Source: Procambarus clarkii (Eukaryota > Arthropoda > Malacostraca > Decapoda > Cambaridae). From it: a stretch of DNA of 64,000 bases. Location: NCBI RefSeq assembly GCF_040958095.1, contig NC_091220.1, forward strand, positions 18,567,499 to 18,631,498, written 5' to 3'. Both the position numbers and the translations under genes were made by a program. This document shows positions 55,501 to 64,000 of this stretch, piece by piece; the stretch's first letter is position 1, and each line of letters begins with the position of its first letter. The notes beneath the pieces were generated by a model. That model was not told the origin of the DNA. It saw only the letters and a list, made by a program, of their open reading frames with translations, and searched no databases.

Positions 55501-56288
55501 ATTGTCAACAAGCAAGCTCGGTATGTTTGAAATGTTAATAATTTCATGATACGAAGACCATTGGGAAACATTGCATTTGATTTAATGAAAGATTATTATT
55601 GGATAGAGCCATCCTTTGCACTCTCCATTTAAAAAGACAACATATTATTGGGTAGCGATCTGTAGGAGTAATAGGCTCTGTGATAAACGTGCATGTTTAA
55701 GTAGCAGTTTTAAACATCTAATCTGCCGCTTAATACAAGTCAATGTACTGATAAAATGGTACCAGTACTGTGCAAGCCAAACTCCAATTAAAATAAATAA
55801 GATACAGCCAATCTGGAAGTTCTGTACCAAAAGAGGGATTAAAAAGATTCAATAACCAGCAAGACATTTGTGGTCAACAGTAATGGTAATTGACATTTGG
55901 TTTCAGAATAATTAAAGTATTTCTAGTGACCAATGAGGTAGAGAAGAATTATGCAGACCAAACAGCACTAGCAAGAAAGCTAGGAAAATAATCATTACAA
56001 ATTGCCTTCCACTTTTCCCCCCAATGTAGTGCTTCCATGAACAATCTATGATGTGGAAAGTTACTTTTCACCGTCAGATAACATTCAGACATGCTACATA
56101 GTTGTGCACCAGTTTCTGTATGCAGAAAGCATTTACTAACCATTTCTCTCTTCTAGATCCTGACCCGGGCACCCATTGACTGCATGTGTCGGCCCTGCAC
56201 TGATGTGGAAGAAGGCACTGTTCTCGCCCAGGAGATTGCCAATTTCATCCATGACTCCCCTATGGGTAATGTGCCCTTCCTTAAGTAG
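52379..56288 (+). CDS. Burs: Bursicon alpha subunit, 3 exons, complete
   Basis: Secreted cystine-knot neurohormone subunit. In arthropods it dimerises with bursicon beta to activate the LGR2/rickets receptor and drive cuticle tanning and post-moult events. Exons 52379-52549, 53098-53223 and 56157-56288, both introns phase 0, total 142 aa. The signal peptide (MGRISWVLVVMGMASMGVVS G) precedes DECSLTPVIHILSYQGC. Recognised motifs: KPIPSFACQGRCTSYVQVSG, ERSCMCCQESGEREASV, DCMCRPCTDVEEGTVLAQEI. The mature part has 11 cysteines, as expected for bursicon. ATG 52379 was chosen because it starts a good signal peptide; the upstream in-frame extension has no ATG. No breaks. The only oddity is the duplicated 5' UTR upstream. 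Confidence 0.97.
53098..53223 (+). CDS. Burs: Bursicon exon 2
   Basis: Acceptor CTACTTACAG, donor GTAGGT. 42 codons with the SCMCC cluster and a further Cys in LNCPNARKGE. Confidence 0.97.
53224..56156. other. Bursicon intron 2
   Basis: 2.9 kb of AT-rich, largely non-repetitive intron. No transposon or nested gene seen. Confidence 0.6.
56157..56288 (+). CDS. Burs: Bursicon exon 3 (last three cysteines and stop)
   Basis: Acceptor CTCTTCTAG. 43 codons from ILTRAPIDCMCRPC to GNVPFLK, then TAG at 56286-56288. Confidence 0.97.
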   Translation: MLTRAPIDCMCRPCTDVEEGTVLAQEIANFIHDSPMGNVPFLK

Positions 56289-56940
56289 GCTTCTCCCTCT
56301 AACCTCAAAGACTTCCACTACCTCACTTCTATCCCCCATCCCCTCTTATATGGAATGTATACTATCTTCTCGTCCTTCATTTCATCCCGTCTCCGCCCGC
56401 ACCAAATTCTTTTCCAACCCTTTGCACCATTTCCTATTCTATCCTTCAAAGAGGTATCTTGGTAATCAAGACTAATGGAATGCAGCAGCTGTGAACGGTG
56501 TGAGGCAGCAGCAGAAAAACCCGAGATTGCAGTACAAACACCAACACCAGCAGCAAATGGTAGTGTGTTGCTGAATAACACCGGTAGCCACCTACCACAC
56601 ATCAAGGCAAATATACATACCTACAGAAACAGCACTGACAAGTCAGCCTCAGCTGTCCAGTCAGTCAACATTACCACAGTTCTCAGGAAAAGTAGAAAAT
56701 GGTTTAGGAAATAATGTCAACTGTTTACTTAATTTATGTTGCATTGTAATGTGTTGTAAACTACAAAGGTGCAGGGAGGTCTTAAGAGGTTACCTTGTTC
56801 AGGTCACCAACAGGAGCACCTACTGTAGTTGTCAGGTACTGTGCACTGTTGAGCTAATGTGCCTGTAATGGCATCATTGTTAATAATATAGTCATTACAG
56901 TCATTTGTTCTTTATTAACCCCCCACTAATAACCTTTATC

Positions 56941-56946
56941 AATAAA
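56941..56946 (+). terminator. Burs: Candidate bursicon polyadenylation signal
   Basis: AATAAA 650 bp after the stop codon in an AT-rich context. The 3' UTR between shows no other clear signal. Confidence 0.5.
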
Positions 56947-56965
56947 CATAATATTACTGGTCTCT

Positions 56966-57429
56966 TGGCCATTTTCTGTGTGTTCAATGCTGTAGCAAAT
57001 TGTTTATTAACCATTTAACTTGTTCATTTCAACTTTAAAGTGTTCTAATTCTTGATTTGTATCTTATCACATCTTTGTACATGTGAGGTAGATGCTGCTA
57101 TTATGAACAAGGATGATGGGTAATGTAAAAAAAAAAATAACTTCCTAGTCCAACCTTTTCTATGCTCGAATTCACATGCAAAAGTTCTTCATAACACATC
57201 CCAACCATTTTTGTTACTTAAGTCACATTTATTAAACACACTCCTTCACCTTCCACCACCAACTATTTTTTAGCACAATCACTTAACAGCCTCGCATCAA
57301 TGCAATTATCAACTAGTGTATGTAAATCTCTGCTAAACTAACATCCCACCAAGTGTTACAAGATGCGCCAAAATAACCATATACTATTGTATTCCAATTC
57401 TTTCTACACTTCTCTCTTTTTGACTTTGT
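56966..57429. other. Intergenic space between bursicon and MANF
   Basis: AT-rich, no gene recognised. Confidence 0.4.
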
Positions 57430-57612
57430 GCTTGCGGGGGTTGAGCTCTGGCTCTTTGGTCCCGCCTCTCCAACTGTCAATCAACTGGTGTACAGATTAC
57501 CGAGCCTACTGGACTATCATATCTACATTTGAAACTGTGTATGGAGTCAGCCTCCACCACATTACTGCCTGTTCCAGGAATTAGCATTCCACCTGTTAAC
57601 TACTCTGACTAC
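57430..57612 (-). mobile_element. LINE family A 3' end fragment
   Basis: On the minus strand it reads GTGGTGGAGGCTGACTCCAT...AATGTAGATATGATAG and then the GGCGGGACCAAAGAGCCAGA GCTCAACCCCCGC 3' UTR. The last tail unit is missing. Confidence 0.82.
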
Positions 57613-57743
57613 ACGTTTTAAGTGTAGTCAAAAGTGTTAACTACACTTTTGCCATGTTAACACACCTACAGGTATTCCTTCTTACTGCTAATAAAAGAAA
57701 AATTGAATTGCTCTTATGTCGTGATTTTACCACAAAGTATCAC

Positions 57744-57768
57744 ATTGTCGAAATATTATTTCGACAAT
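57744..57768. repeat. Perfect 11-bp hairpin
   Basis: ATTGTCGAAAT, loop ATT, ATTTCGACAAT. It lies downstream of the bursicon and MANF 3' ends. 57769-58677 is probably MANF 3' UTR and spacer; TTTATT at 58133 (AATAAA on the minus strand) could be its polyadenylation signal. Confidence 0.85.
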
Positions 57769-58677
57769 CTGACTACCGTGACTGCTACGTGGTATCCAAA
57801 AACTTGTCCACAAGCACGGTGGCAATGCTCTATTCAGGAGAGAAAATAAAACTGCTACAAGTATACAGAATACTTGAAGGGTTACTTATCTGGCTCACTT
57901 AAATGTGCACAAGAAATCCTAAAATAGAACAGCTGTAACGAAGCATTAATGGCTACTAAATTCTTTCACCTAGCTTTTGATACTAGGAAATTAACCAGAT
58001 TTAACATTACCACAATAACACACACTAGTAACACTGTTCTATCAATGCAGTCTTAATAAATTTATGGTACCGTGCTTCACTAGAGCAGCTCGTCACCAAA
58101 TGTAGAGGAAAACGCATCGTTACAAAAAGGATTTATTAACAACGTTTATAAAATCCACAAAATTATTTTTCCATGCTATTTACTTATTTGTGCTACAGTG
58201 AATGAGAAAATTCAAGAAATCTTCCGTCACATGCAAGCAACTTTCACTTTACGTGGAAGAAACTGAAGGCAATATAAACAAAACTAACCATGTTAGCAGC
58301 CTTATACCAAGAACTGGTCAAATTGCCATTACAATAACAGATTGTAGACATACTAGTTTCTAGGCAATTTCTTGAACATTAACAAAAGAAATGTTAATTA
58401 TTCAATAAAATATTGTCACCTACCTTAAGTATGATACACTGCAAGTAATTCATTAGTGGAATAAATTACCATAATTAAATCTTGACATTTAATTTGCTGC
58501 AAGTAATTTACAGTCTATCATGCACTGCCATAATACTTCAAAATAATTGAAATCATTAACACAGTTATTCGTGGCTTCAGATTTTCCAGTACACTGTCTC
58601 CGTTAGTTCTTAACCTAAATGCCTTTTCACAAAAATAAATAGTAGGCACTAGCCTCTTCATCCTAGTTTCATCCACA

Positions 58678-58844
58678 TTACAGTTCACCTCTCATGTATT
58701 TAGGTTTTAGAGTTTCAATTCTTTTAATGTAATCTCCCTTCTCCAAGCAGTCATCACAAGACTCGTCCCAGTCGTTAAGTATCTTCTTGAGGTCTCGCAC
58801 CTTCAGCTTCTTCAAGTCTACATTCTTCAGATCAATCTGCTTTT
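58678..58844 (-). CDS. Manf: MANF last exon (CxxC domain, RGEL terminus)
   Basis: Follows the acceptor TCCACAG on the minus strand. Two bases complete Glu, then 54 codons [13 protein letters not shown] ... YMRGEL and TAA at 58680-58678. Confidence 0.95.
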
Positions 58845-61800
58845 CTGTGGATGAAAAGCAAGTTTAGGAACAAAAACCAAAATGTGGAGTGGTAAACATG
58901 TTACCTACACACATTGCAACTTTTATATCGATATGCGCTACAGCCTTCATAAATAACGTTGCCAGTTATTAACACTTTTGTCCGGTAACGACGCAGCATT
59001 GCGTCATTTTTTTATTATTTTCATTTTCATACCTGTATAGTATGAAACCAACATGCTGTGCAAGAAAAACCAGCGCGACAAACCAAATACTGGACCTCTA
59101 GAAACGCAGACATGACAATAGTACCAAATTAAAAAGGTGAAGACCAATGAATGCAGGGACTAACCTAATGCCAACTGGACTGAATCAAACCAAAAAAAAT
59201 CACCGAATAATAGTGCCTCGACCCCCCAAAAAAATTAAAATGCAAAATCCATTAATGTTAACATAGTGGCATCTTGTTCATTTAAAATGGACAAATTCTT
59301 TTGAAAATGTACAGTGAAAGATGGCAAAGCTTATCTCAAAATTAGAAATCTCCCAAATGAAAAGTAAAACTATTTACCTTCTCTAGATAGGCAAGGAATA
59401 AAGGGGGGAAAAAGGATTGAAAGTGTACAGTTGTATGTAAGGTTATATAACAAATGTATTCTTTTCTGGATCATACAACGGGTTAAATATATAAACAAAA
59501 TATAACACGTAAACATGGATACAAGACAAGCTTAGCTTTGCAAAGTCTTGGGTAAATACCTTTTTGGCCACCGAACTGCGCAGTGCCTCGAGGCGCTTAA
59601 ATTCACTAACGGAACTATTATAAAAACAAAAATATGTCCTTAACAATTGCACCATGAAGTTTTTGCCAAAACCCGGTGCGCAGTGTGGTTAGAAACCAGA
59701 ATATATAAGCAAGGAATAAATACCAGGTTGCAGACGATGTCACAATATCACGGCTGAAGACATTATAACCAAACTACAACTCTGAAGACGGAGAAGCGAC
59801 TACATATCAGTCCTTCCTGGACACTATCATGTCTTGTAATGACTTGATAATGGTCTAGGAAAAATCAAAACTGTCGCTTCTCCATCTTCAGAGTTGTGGT
59901 TTGGTCATCAAAATACCAGGTTACAAGACATGAGGTCATGTGGAAGGTTTAAGCAAACCAAGCAAACCAGAATTTTGCATAACAAAAGGAGCTGCCTCCT
60001 ACGAATCGATAGGCTTTCAAATTTTTCTAACCATATTTTCATTCATTCGGCATTACTAAATCTCATCAAGCTGCTCTCAATCTTCAGAATTACAGTTTTA
60101 TACCAAGACATCTTTCCAAGATATTTTCATTCCTTAGTTTTCTTTGTCCATCCTTACACCATTAAAGTCATCTCGGTGCCCTGTTTCATAGATGAAAATT
60201 GTCAAGTTGAGGCATGTCTGCCACATACACAATTACAGTACTACCATTCTGTGCAGACCTCTTGGCCAATCTTCCTGTATTCATCCTAACCAGGAGTTTC
60301 ATTGTCCCAGCCCCTTATCCTTTCTCCAATTTACTATACAGTGACACCTTGGCTTACGAATGCCCCTCTATACGAACTTTTCAGGTTACAAGCCCAATTT
60401 TTTTGTAAAATCCAAATCGGGTTACAAACTTTGCCTCGGAAAACAAAGTTTGTTGATACGTGTATGGCCGACCTAGCGAGTGGTGGTACAGCAACCGTGC
60501 CTCAGTTTACCAGTGCTTCCCGCTTAGTGACAATCTTGCCTGAATTCTTTAGAGAGAATTTCAGTGTTTTAGGATTTTTGGGTATTTGAACATAAAAGTT
60601 ATTATATATCTCGTCATGGGTCCCAAGAAAGCCAGTGGTAATGTTCAAGCCAAGAAAACATGAGAATGGCCACAAGGAGCAGCAACAAGAGGCAGCTGAG
60701 GAAATGTCTTCAAGGGAGGAGGCGGCGGTACAGACTGTCCCTTCCTTAACAAATAGAAGTGGTGTAGACTGTGGGAAGAAATGCAAACTTTTGTTGAAAC
60801 GACTCGTCTAGCTGAGCAAGCTGTAGTAGGCTGTTGCATTAACCATTTTTAATGGCACTGGTGATGCCTCACTACAGACAAGTGTTACAATGTAGGGAAA
60901 ACAATCCTTATGGATAGATTTTTTCAAGAAAATCGAGTAATGAGCCACAAGCATGTCCTAGTGGTGTGCAGGAAAAACATGCCAGAAAGTGTACCCCAGA
61001 GAAGTCATCACTGCCTGATGTTATGATGGAAGGGGACTCCCCTTCCAAACACTAACACCTCTCCTCCTCCCTCTCCCTCACCATCTTCCATACATCAATA
61101 AAGGTAAGCAATAACTTGTACATACTTTAGTACTGAAGATTTGGGTGAATTAGGTATAAAATTTACTTTGAAGTTAATTTTTGGAGGGAGTCTGCAACCG
61201 ATTAATTCAATTTACATTACTTCTTAAAGGAAAATTTGCTTCGGTTTACGAATTTTCGGTGTACTAACCCTCAGGGTACGGATTAAATTTATAAGCTGAG
61301 GTACCACTGTATTCTTAACTTCTGCACAAATTCTTATCAATTACACAGCGCGTAAAATATTTATCACACCGAGTTCCCTTCTCTAAACCATCATTATTGA
61401 ATAACCAATGAAAATGCACAAAGTACAATACCACCACAAGTCAGTCGGCCAATTAAAAATTATAATGATCACCATGAGCAAAGATCACAATACTTCTTCA
61501 AAAAAACAACAAACCACTATGAACGGAAATGATATTTCATCGAGTATGCTTTCGAGATTACTCGATCCATGATGCAGAACAGTAACTGAAAACAAGTGAG
61601 AAAAGCAAGCTTAAGAAAGGGAGGAGGGGAACAGCATCTCAGTCGCTGTCTTCTAGTTACCATTCTACATCTTTAATGATTGTAGTAATCCTGAAAGCAT
61701 GCTCAAATGAAATATCATGTCCATTCACAGTGGTTTAATTTGCACGACTACATACAGTATATATTTACCTAGGGCGAGAGCACACACACGTTAGACCAAA

Positions 61801-62378
61801 GACGTCAATGTAGAAGATGGGGGGGGGGGGAAAAGTTGTATTTAAATAGCGATATTGATGTACTAGACAAAATGCTTACCATATCTGAGGTCACAAATCT
61901 GAGCATCCATCTTCTTGAGCTTCTCGCAAACCTTCTCCATTGGCATTCCCCAAGACAGTGGTTTGGACATTTCTCCCAAGATACCGGTAGCAGATTCTTC
62001 CAATCCACCAATATAGTAACAGAAGCGATTTTCTTTACCTAAGAATTAAAATGTAAAAATTTTAGTAAACAAATTAAAATATAATACTGTAATTATATTC
62101 AAAGTAAATATTAATTTACAAGTGAAATTTCATTAAAAATGATTAAACTCCATATCAATTTATTATAGCACATTTCTTTAAATCAAACAAAGCTTTGAAT
62201 TTTTAAATGCATTACGTACATTATTTTACGAGACTTGGCTCTCGGAAGATGGCAAGCAAAAATGACTTACCCTTCGCTTCTTTACATGTTACTCTGAATT
62301 TATCTTCAATAATTTTGGGACTTGACCTTTCCTCCTTAGAGAGAGTATCACTGAACTTGCCCAAGAAGGTTATACACA
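58678..62378 (-). CDS. Manf: MANF/CDNF family protein, 3 exons visible, 5' partial
   Basis: ER-resident and secreted stress-response protein with a saposin-like N-terminal domain and a SAP-like C-terminal domain. Exons in transcript order: 62378-62271, 62038-61880, 58844-58678. Junctions are in phase (Gly split G|GT, Glu split G|AA) and the visible part is about 143 aa. Motifs: [82 protein letters not shown], then the CDDC (CxxC) motif and KPKYMRGEL. Seven of the family's eight cysteines are present; the first, with the signal peptide, is on an exon beyond 64000 or not found. The C-terminal RGEL resembles the RTDL/RSEL ER-retention signals of family members. A Tigger-type element occupies the long intron. 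Confidence 0.95.
60337..61311 (+). mobile_element. Tigger/pogo-like DNA transposon, internally deleted
   Basis: The ends are inverted repeats: TACAGTGACACCTTGGCTTA on the left and the complement of GCTGAGGTACCACTGTA on the right, with TA at both borders as in the Tc1/mariner superfamily. A plus-strand start at 60616 opens [14 protein letters not shown], stop, resembling the first residues of Tigger transposases from memory. The rest is broken frames and the catalytic core is missing. A solo end of a related element is at 34178. Confidence 0.72.
61880..62038 (-). CDS. Manf: MANF middle exon
   Basis: Minus-strand acceptor AATTCTTAG, donor GTAAGC. Two bases, 52 codons, one base. Carries [11 protein letters not shown] and the [16 protein letters not shown] stretch. 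Confidence 0.95.
62271..62378 (-). CDS. Manf: MANF upstream exon (saposin-like domain start)
   Basis: Minus-strand acceptor TTCCTGCAG, donor GTAAGT. Two bases complete Val, then 35 codons [16 protein letters not shown] ... VTCKEAK, then G. Confidence 0.95.
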
Positions 62379-63804
62379 CTGCAGGAAAAACATTTTCAGA
62401 ATGAGGGAATAATTCTAACTTTCCTCCATAATATTGCTTATGAGTACTGTATTATAGAATCCTATTGAATTACCAAATAAATGTAGTGGAAATGTACAAG
62501 ATTTTTATGTAATTAATGACAACTATTCAGTTTTCTTTAAATACTTAAAATAAATTGAGATGTTCGAGTACAGAGTAACCTCATTTCAGCGAACTATGTG
62601 ACAAAACCTGATCCACTGAAGTGAGGGATTTGTTGCAAGTGGAGATTCCTTTAAACGACATTTGTGAGATTTTTTTAGCCAAGACAAATGCACTGCTACG
62701 GTTATCTAATGTTACTTCACACTACAAAAATCATTACGAATGTGATTGGCAACCCCTAATATGACTCCAGTGATACCTTAATAAAATTTCCCATGCCCTA
62801 TGGGCTAATGTCACCAAGCATAATTTTAATTTCAATCTACCATATGATAACTTTCCCACAGGTCTGTGAACTCGGGGGCCCTATTTAGGCATATCTGCAA
62901 ATCCCCCACTTTGCCGAATTTCCAAATACTTGTTTGGCCAAGCAGGCCAGTAAATCCAACCTGGAAAGTGTGTTGCAGCCAGAGATTTACCAAATCCAGG
63001 TGCACTGTATGTACCTTATTAATTAAGGTTAACAGTGGCATCTCAACAATGCTGCCAAAACCAGCAGCATTCAGCAATAGCATACACCCCCATGGAATAA
63101 TATAAGTTTCTAAATGTAAACACACATCACAACCGAATTCTGGTCTCCGTCTTCCCGGGGTACATTGTTCTAGGGTTGGTGCTGCCACCTGGAGGCAACT
63201 GGGGGGCAGTGACCACCTGGAGGCAACTGGGGTGGCAGTGACCACATGGAGGCAACTAGACGTCTGTTAAAAATGGCTTTGGCAGTTATTGTGATGTAGA
63301 GTAGTTCTTTTAAAATGAGGTTAATTTATGAATTTTACTTCAACAAGGGATTTTCCCAAGAAGGATGGGAGGGGAGGGGGGGGGGGTATTTGTGTACGCA
63401 CAGAAATCGATTACGTGATATATATCAATGAACGTGTTATATATCAATGAGAAAATCTACTTTGATTTATCAAGTCTGTGATGGTAGAGTATTGCAGCCT
63501 TGGTCATCAGTCTGAGCCCCAGTGAATTCTCATTTATGCACATGTTACTACTACCTGGCTGCAGTCAGGCAGGTAAACTGTCAAGCCAAGAAATGCCATT
63601 GCAGTCTCCGCTACCAAGGAGGGCTTGGAAGGACTGTTTTTACACTCGTCTTCTAAGTGGCCACTCGAGCAGAATGATATTCTCTAGAGCATTCAAGTAC
63701 TACAATGACCTTTCAGGGGACCACTCGAGATGTGCCACAGACACTGGAACCAGAATGAGCAATAGCTAACTGCATTAGTTTAAAACTAGTGGAAATTATT
63801 AAGG
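62379..63804. other. MANF first visible intron or upstream sequence; no exon found
   Basis: I looked on the minus strand for a signal-peptide exon ending in Cys-Glu plus G before a donor and did not find one. 63175-63258 holds about three copies of a GGAGGCAACTGGGG-type unit. Confidence 0.45.
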
Positions 63805-63844
63805 GGAGCAACCAGGCAAGATAGCCCTCTTGCCTGGTTGCTCC
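63805..63844. repeat. Perfect 17-bp hairpin
   Basis: GGAGCAACCAGGCAAGA, loop TAGCCC, TCTTGCCTGGTTGCTCC. A second smaller inverted repeat follows at once (AAGAGAG TGCTTG CTCTCTT, about 63851-63870). 63871-64000 shows nothing further. Confidence 0.92.
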
Positions 63845-64000
63845 CAGGCAAGAGAGTGCTTGCTCTCTTTGTAACCAACAAAAATTCTAACTAACCAATT
63901 TAAGTAAATTTACCAAAACTAGACAATCCACTATGTAATACATTTTAAATCTCTGCAAGAAAGTGGGAAAACTGCTACAATTAAAAGCATTATATATATA

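Overview
The window is animal nuclear DNA, most likely from a decapod crustacean (crayfish, lobster or crab). The evidence is spliced genes with GT-AG introns, an arthropod bursicon gene, TTAGG-type repeats, LINE and SINE families of a kind I associate with decapod genomes, and a very heavy load of minisatellites. The species assignment is inference. Almost all long open frames here are periodic readings of tandem repeats. The real coding sequence lies in short exons.

Three protein genes can be read exon by exon. (1) A PDE9-type cGMP phosphodiesterase on the + strand, 2421-31960. Ten exons join in phase to 829 codons plus stop; the 5' end is missing. It has a complete catalytic domain and an unusual serine-rich C-terminal extension of about 425 residues. 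(2) Bursicon alpha on the + strand, 52379-56288. Three exons give 142 aa; it looks complete and has a TATA promoter at 52169. (3) MANF/CDNF on the - strand, 58678-62378. Three exons are visible; the signal-peptide exon lies beyond the window. Bursicon and MANF are tail to tail. Bursicon is a secreted neurohormone subunit, MANF is an ER-resident or secreted protein, and PDE9 is intracellular cGMP turnover. Nothing suggests a shared pathway.

Layout. 1-2420: minisatellites. 2421-13772: first PDE9 exons, embedded in tandem arrays that tend to begin at 5' splice sites, with SINEs and foldback elements. 14991-31960: catalytic exons and the long last exon; introns carry three related long-inverted-repeat DNA elements, a 1.1-kb 26-bp array, a 36-bp array and LINE fragments. 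32-37 kb: the probable PDE9 3' UTR, a LINE, a roughly 192-bp satellite and more LINE debris. 37.2-40.1 kb: a possible four-exon noncoding transcript with a 145-nt hairpin in its last intron. 41.2-42.7 kb: a decayed RNase H-bearing LINE on the minus strand. 45.2 kb: an orphan TATA promoter. 46.2-49.5 kb: one 26-bp array split by two LINE insertions, one of which contains a third LINE. 50-57 kb: LINE remnant, a duplicated piece of the bursicon 5' UTR, then bursicon. 58.7-62.4 kb: MANF with a Tigger-like element in an intron. 62.4-64 kb: nothing coding, one strong hairpin.

The most interesting signals are: the PDE9 exon end plus splice donor amplified about ten times in a 30-bp, frame-preserving array; a second array apparently built the same way at 46.3 kb; a tRNA-derived SINE whose tail matches the 3' end of a LINE in the same window; a foldback element with inverted telomere-type repeats; and paired RRNS kinase sites in the PDE9 tail.
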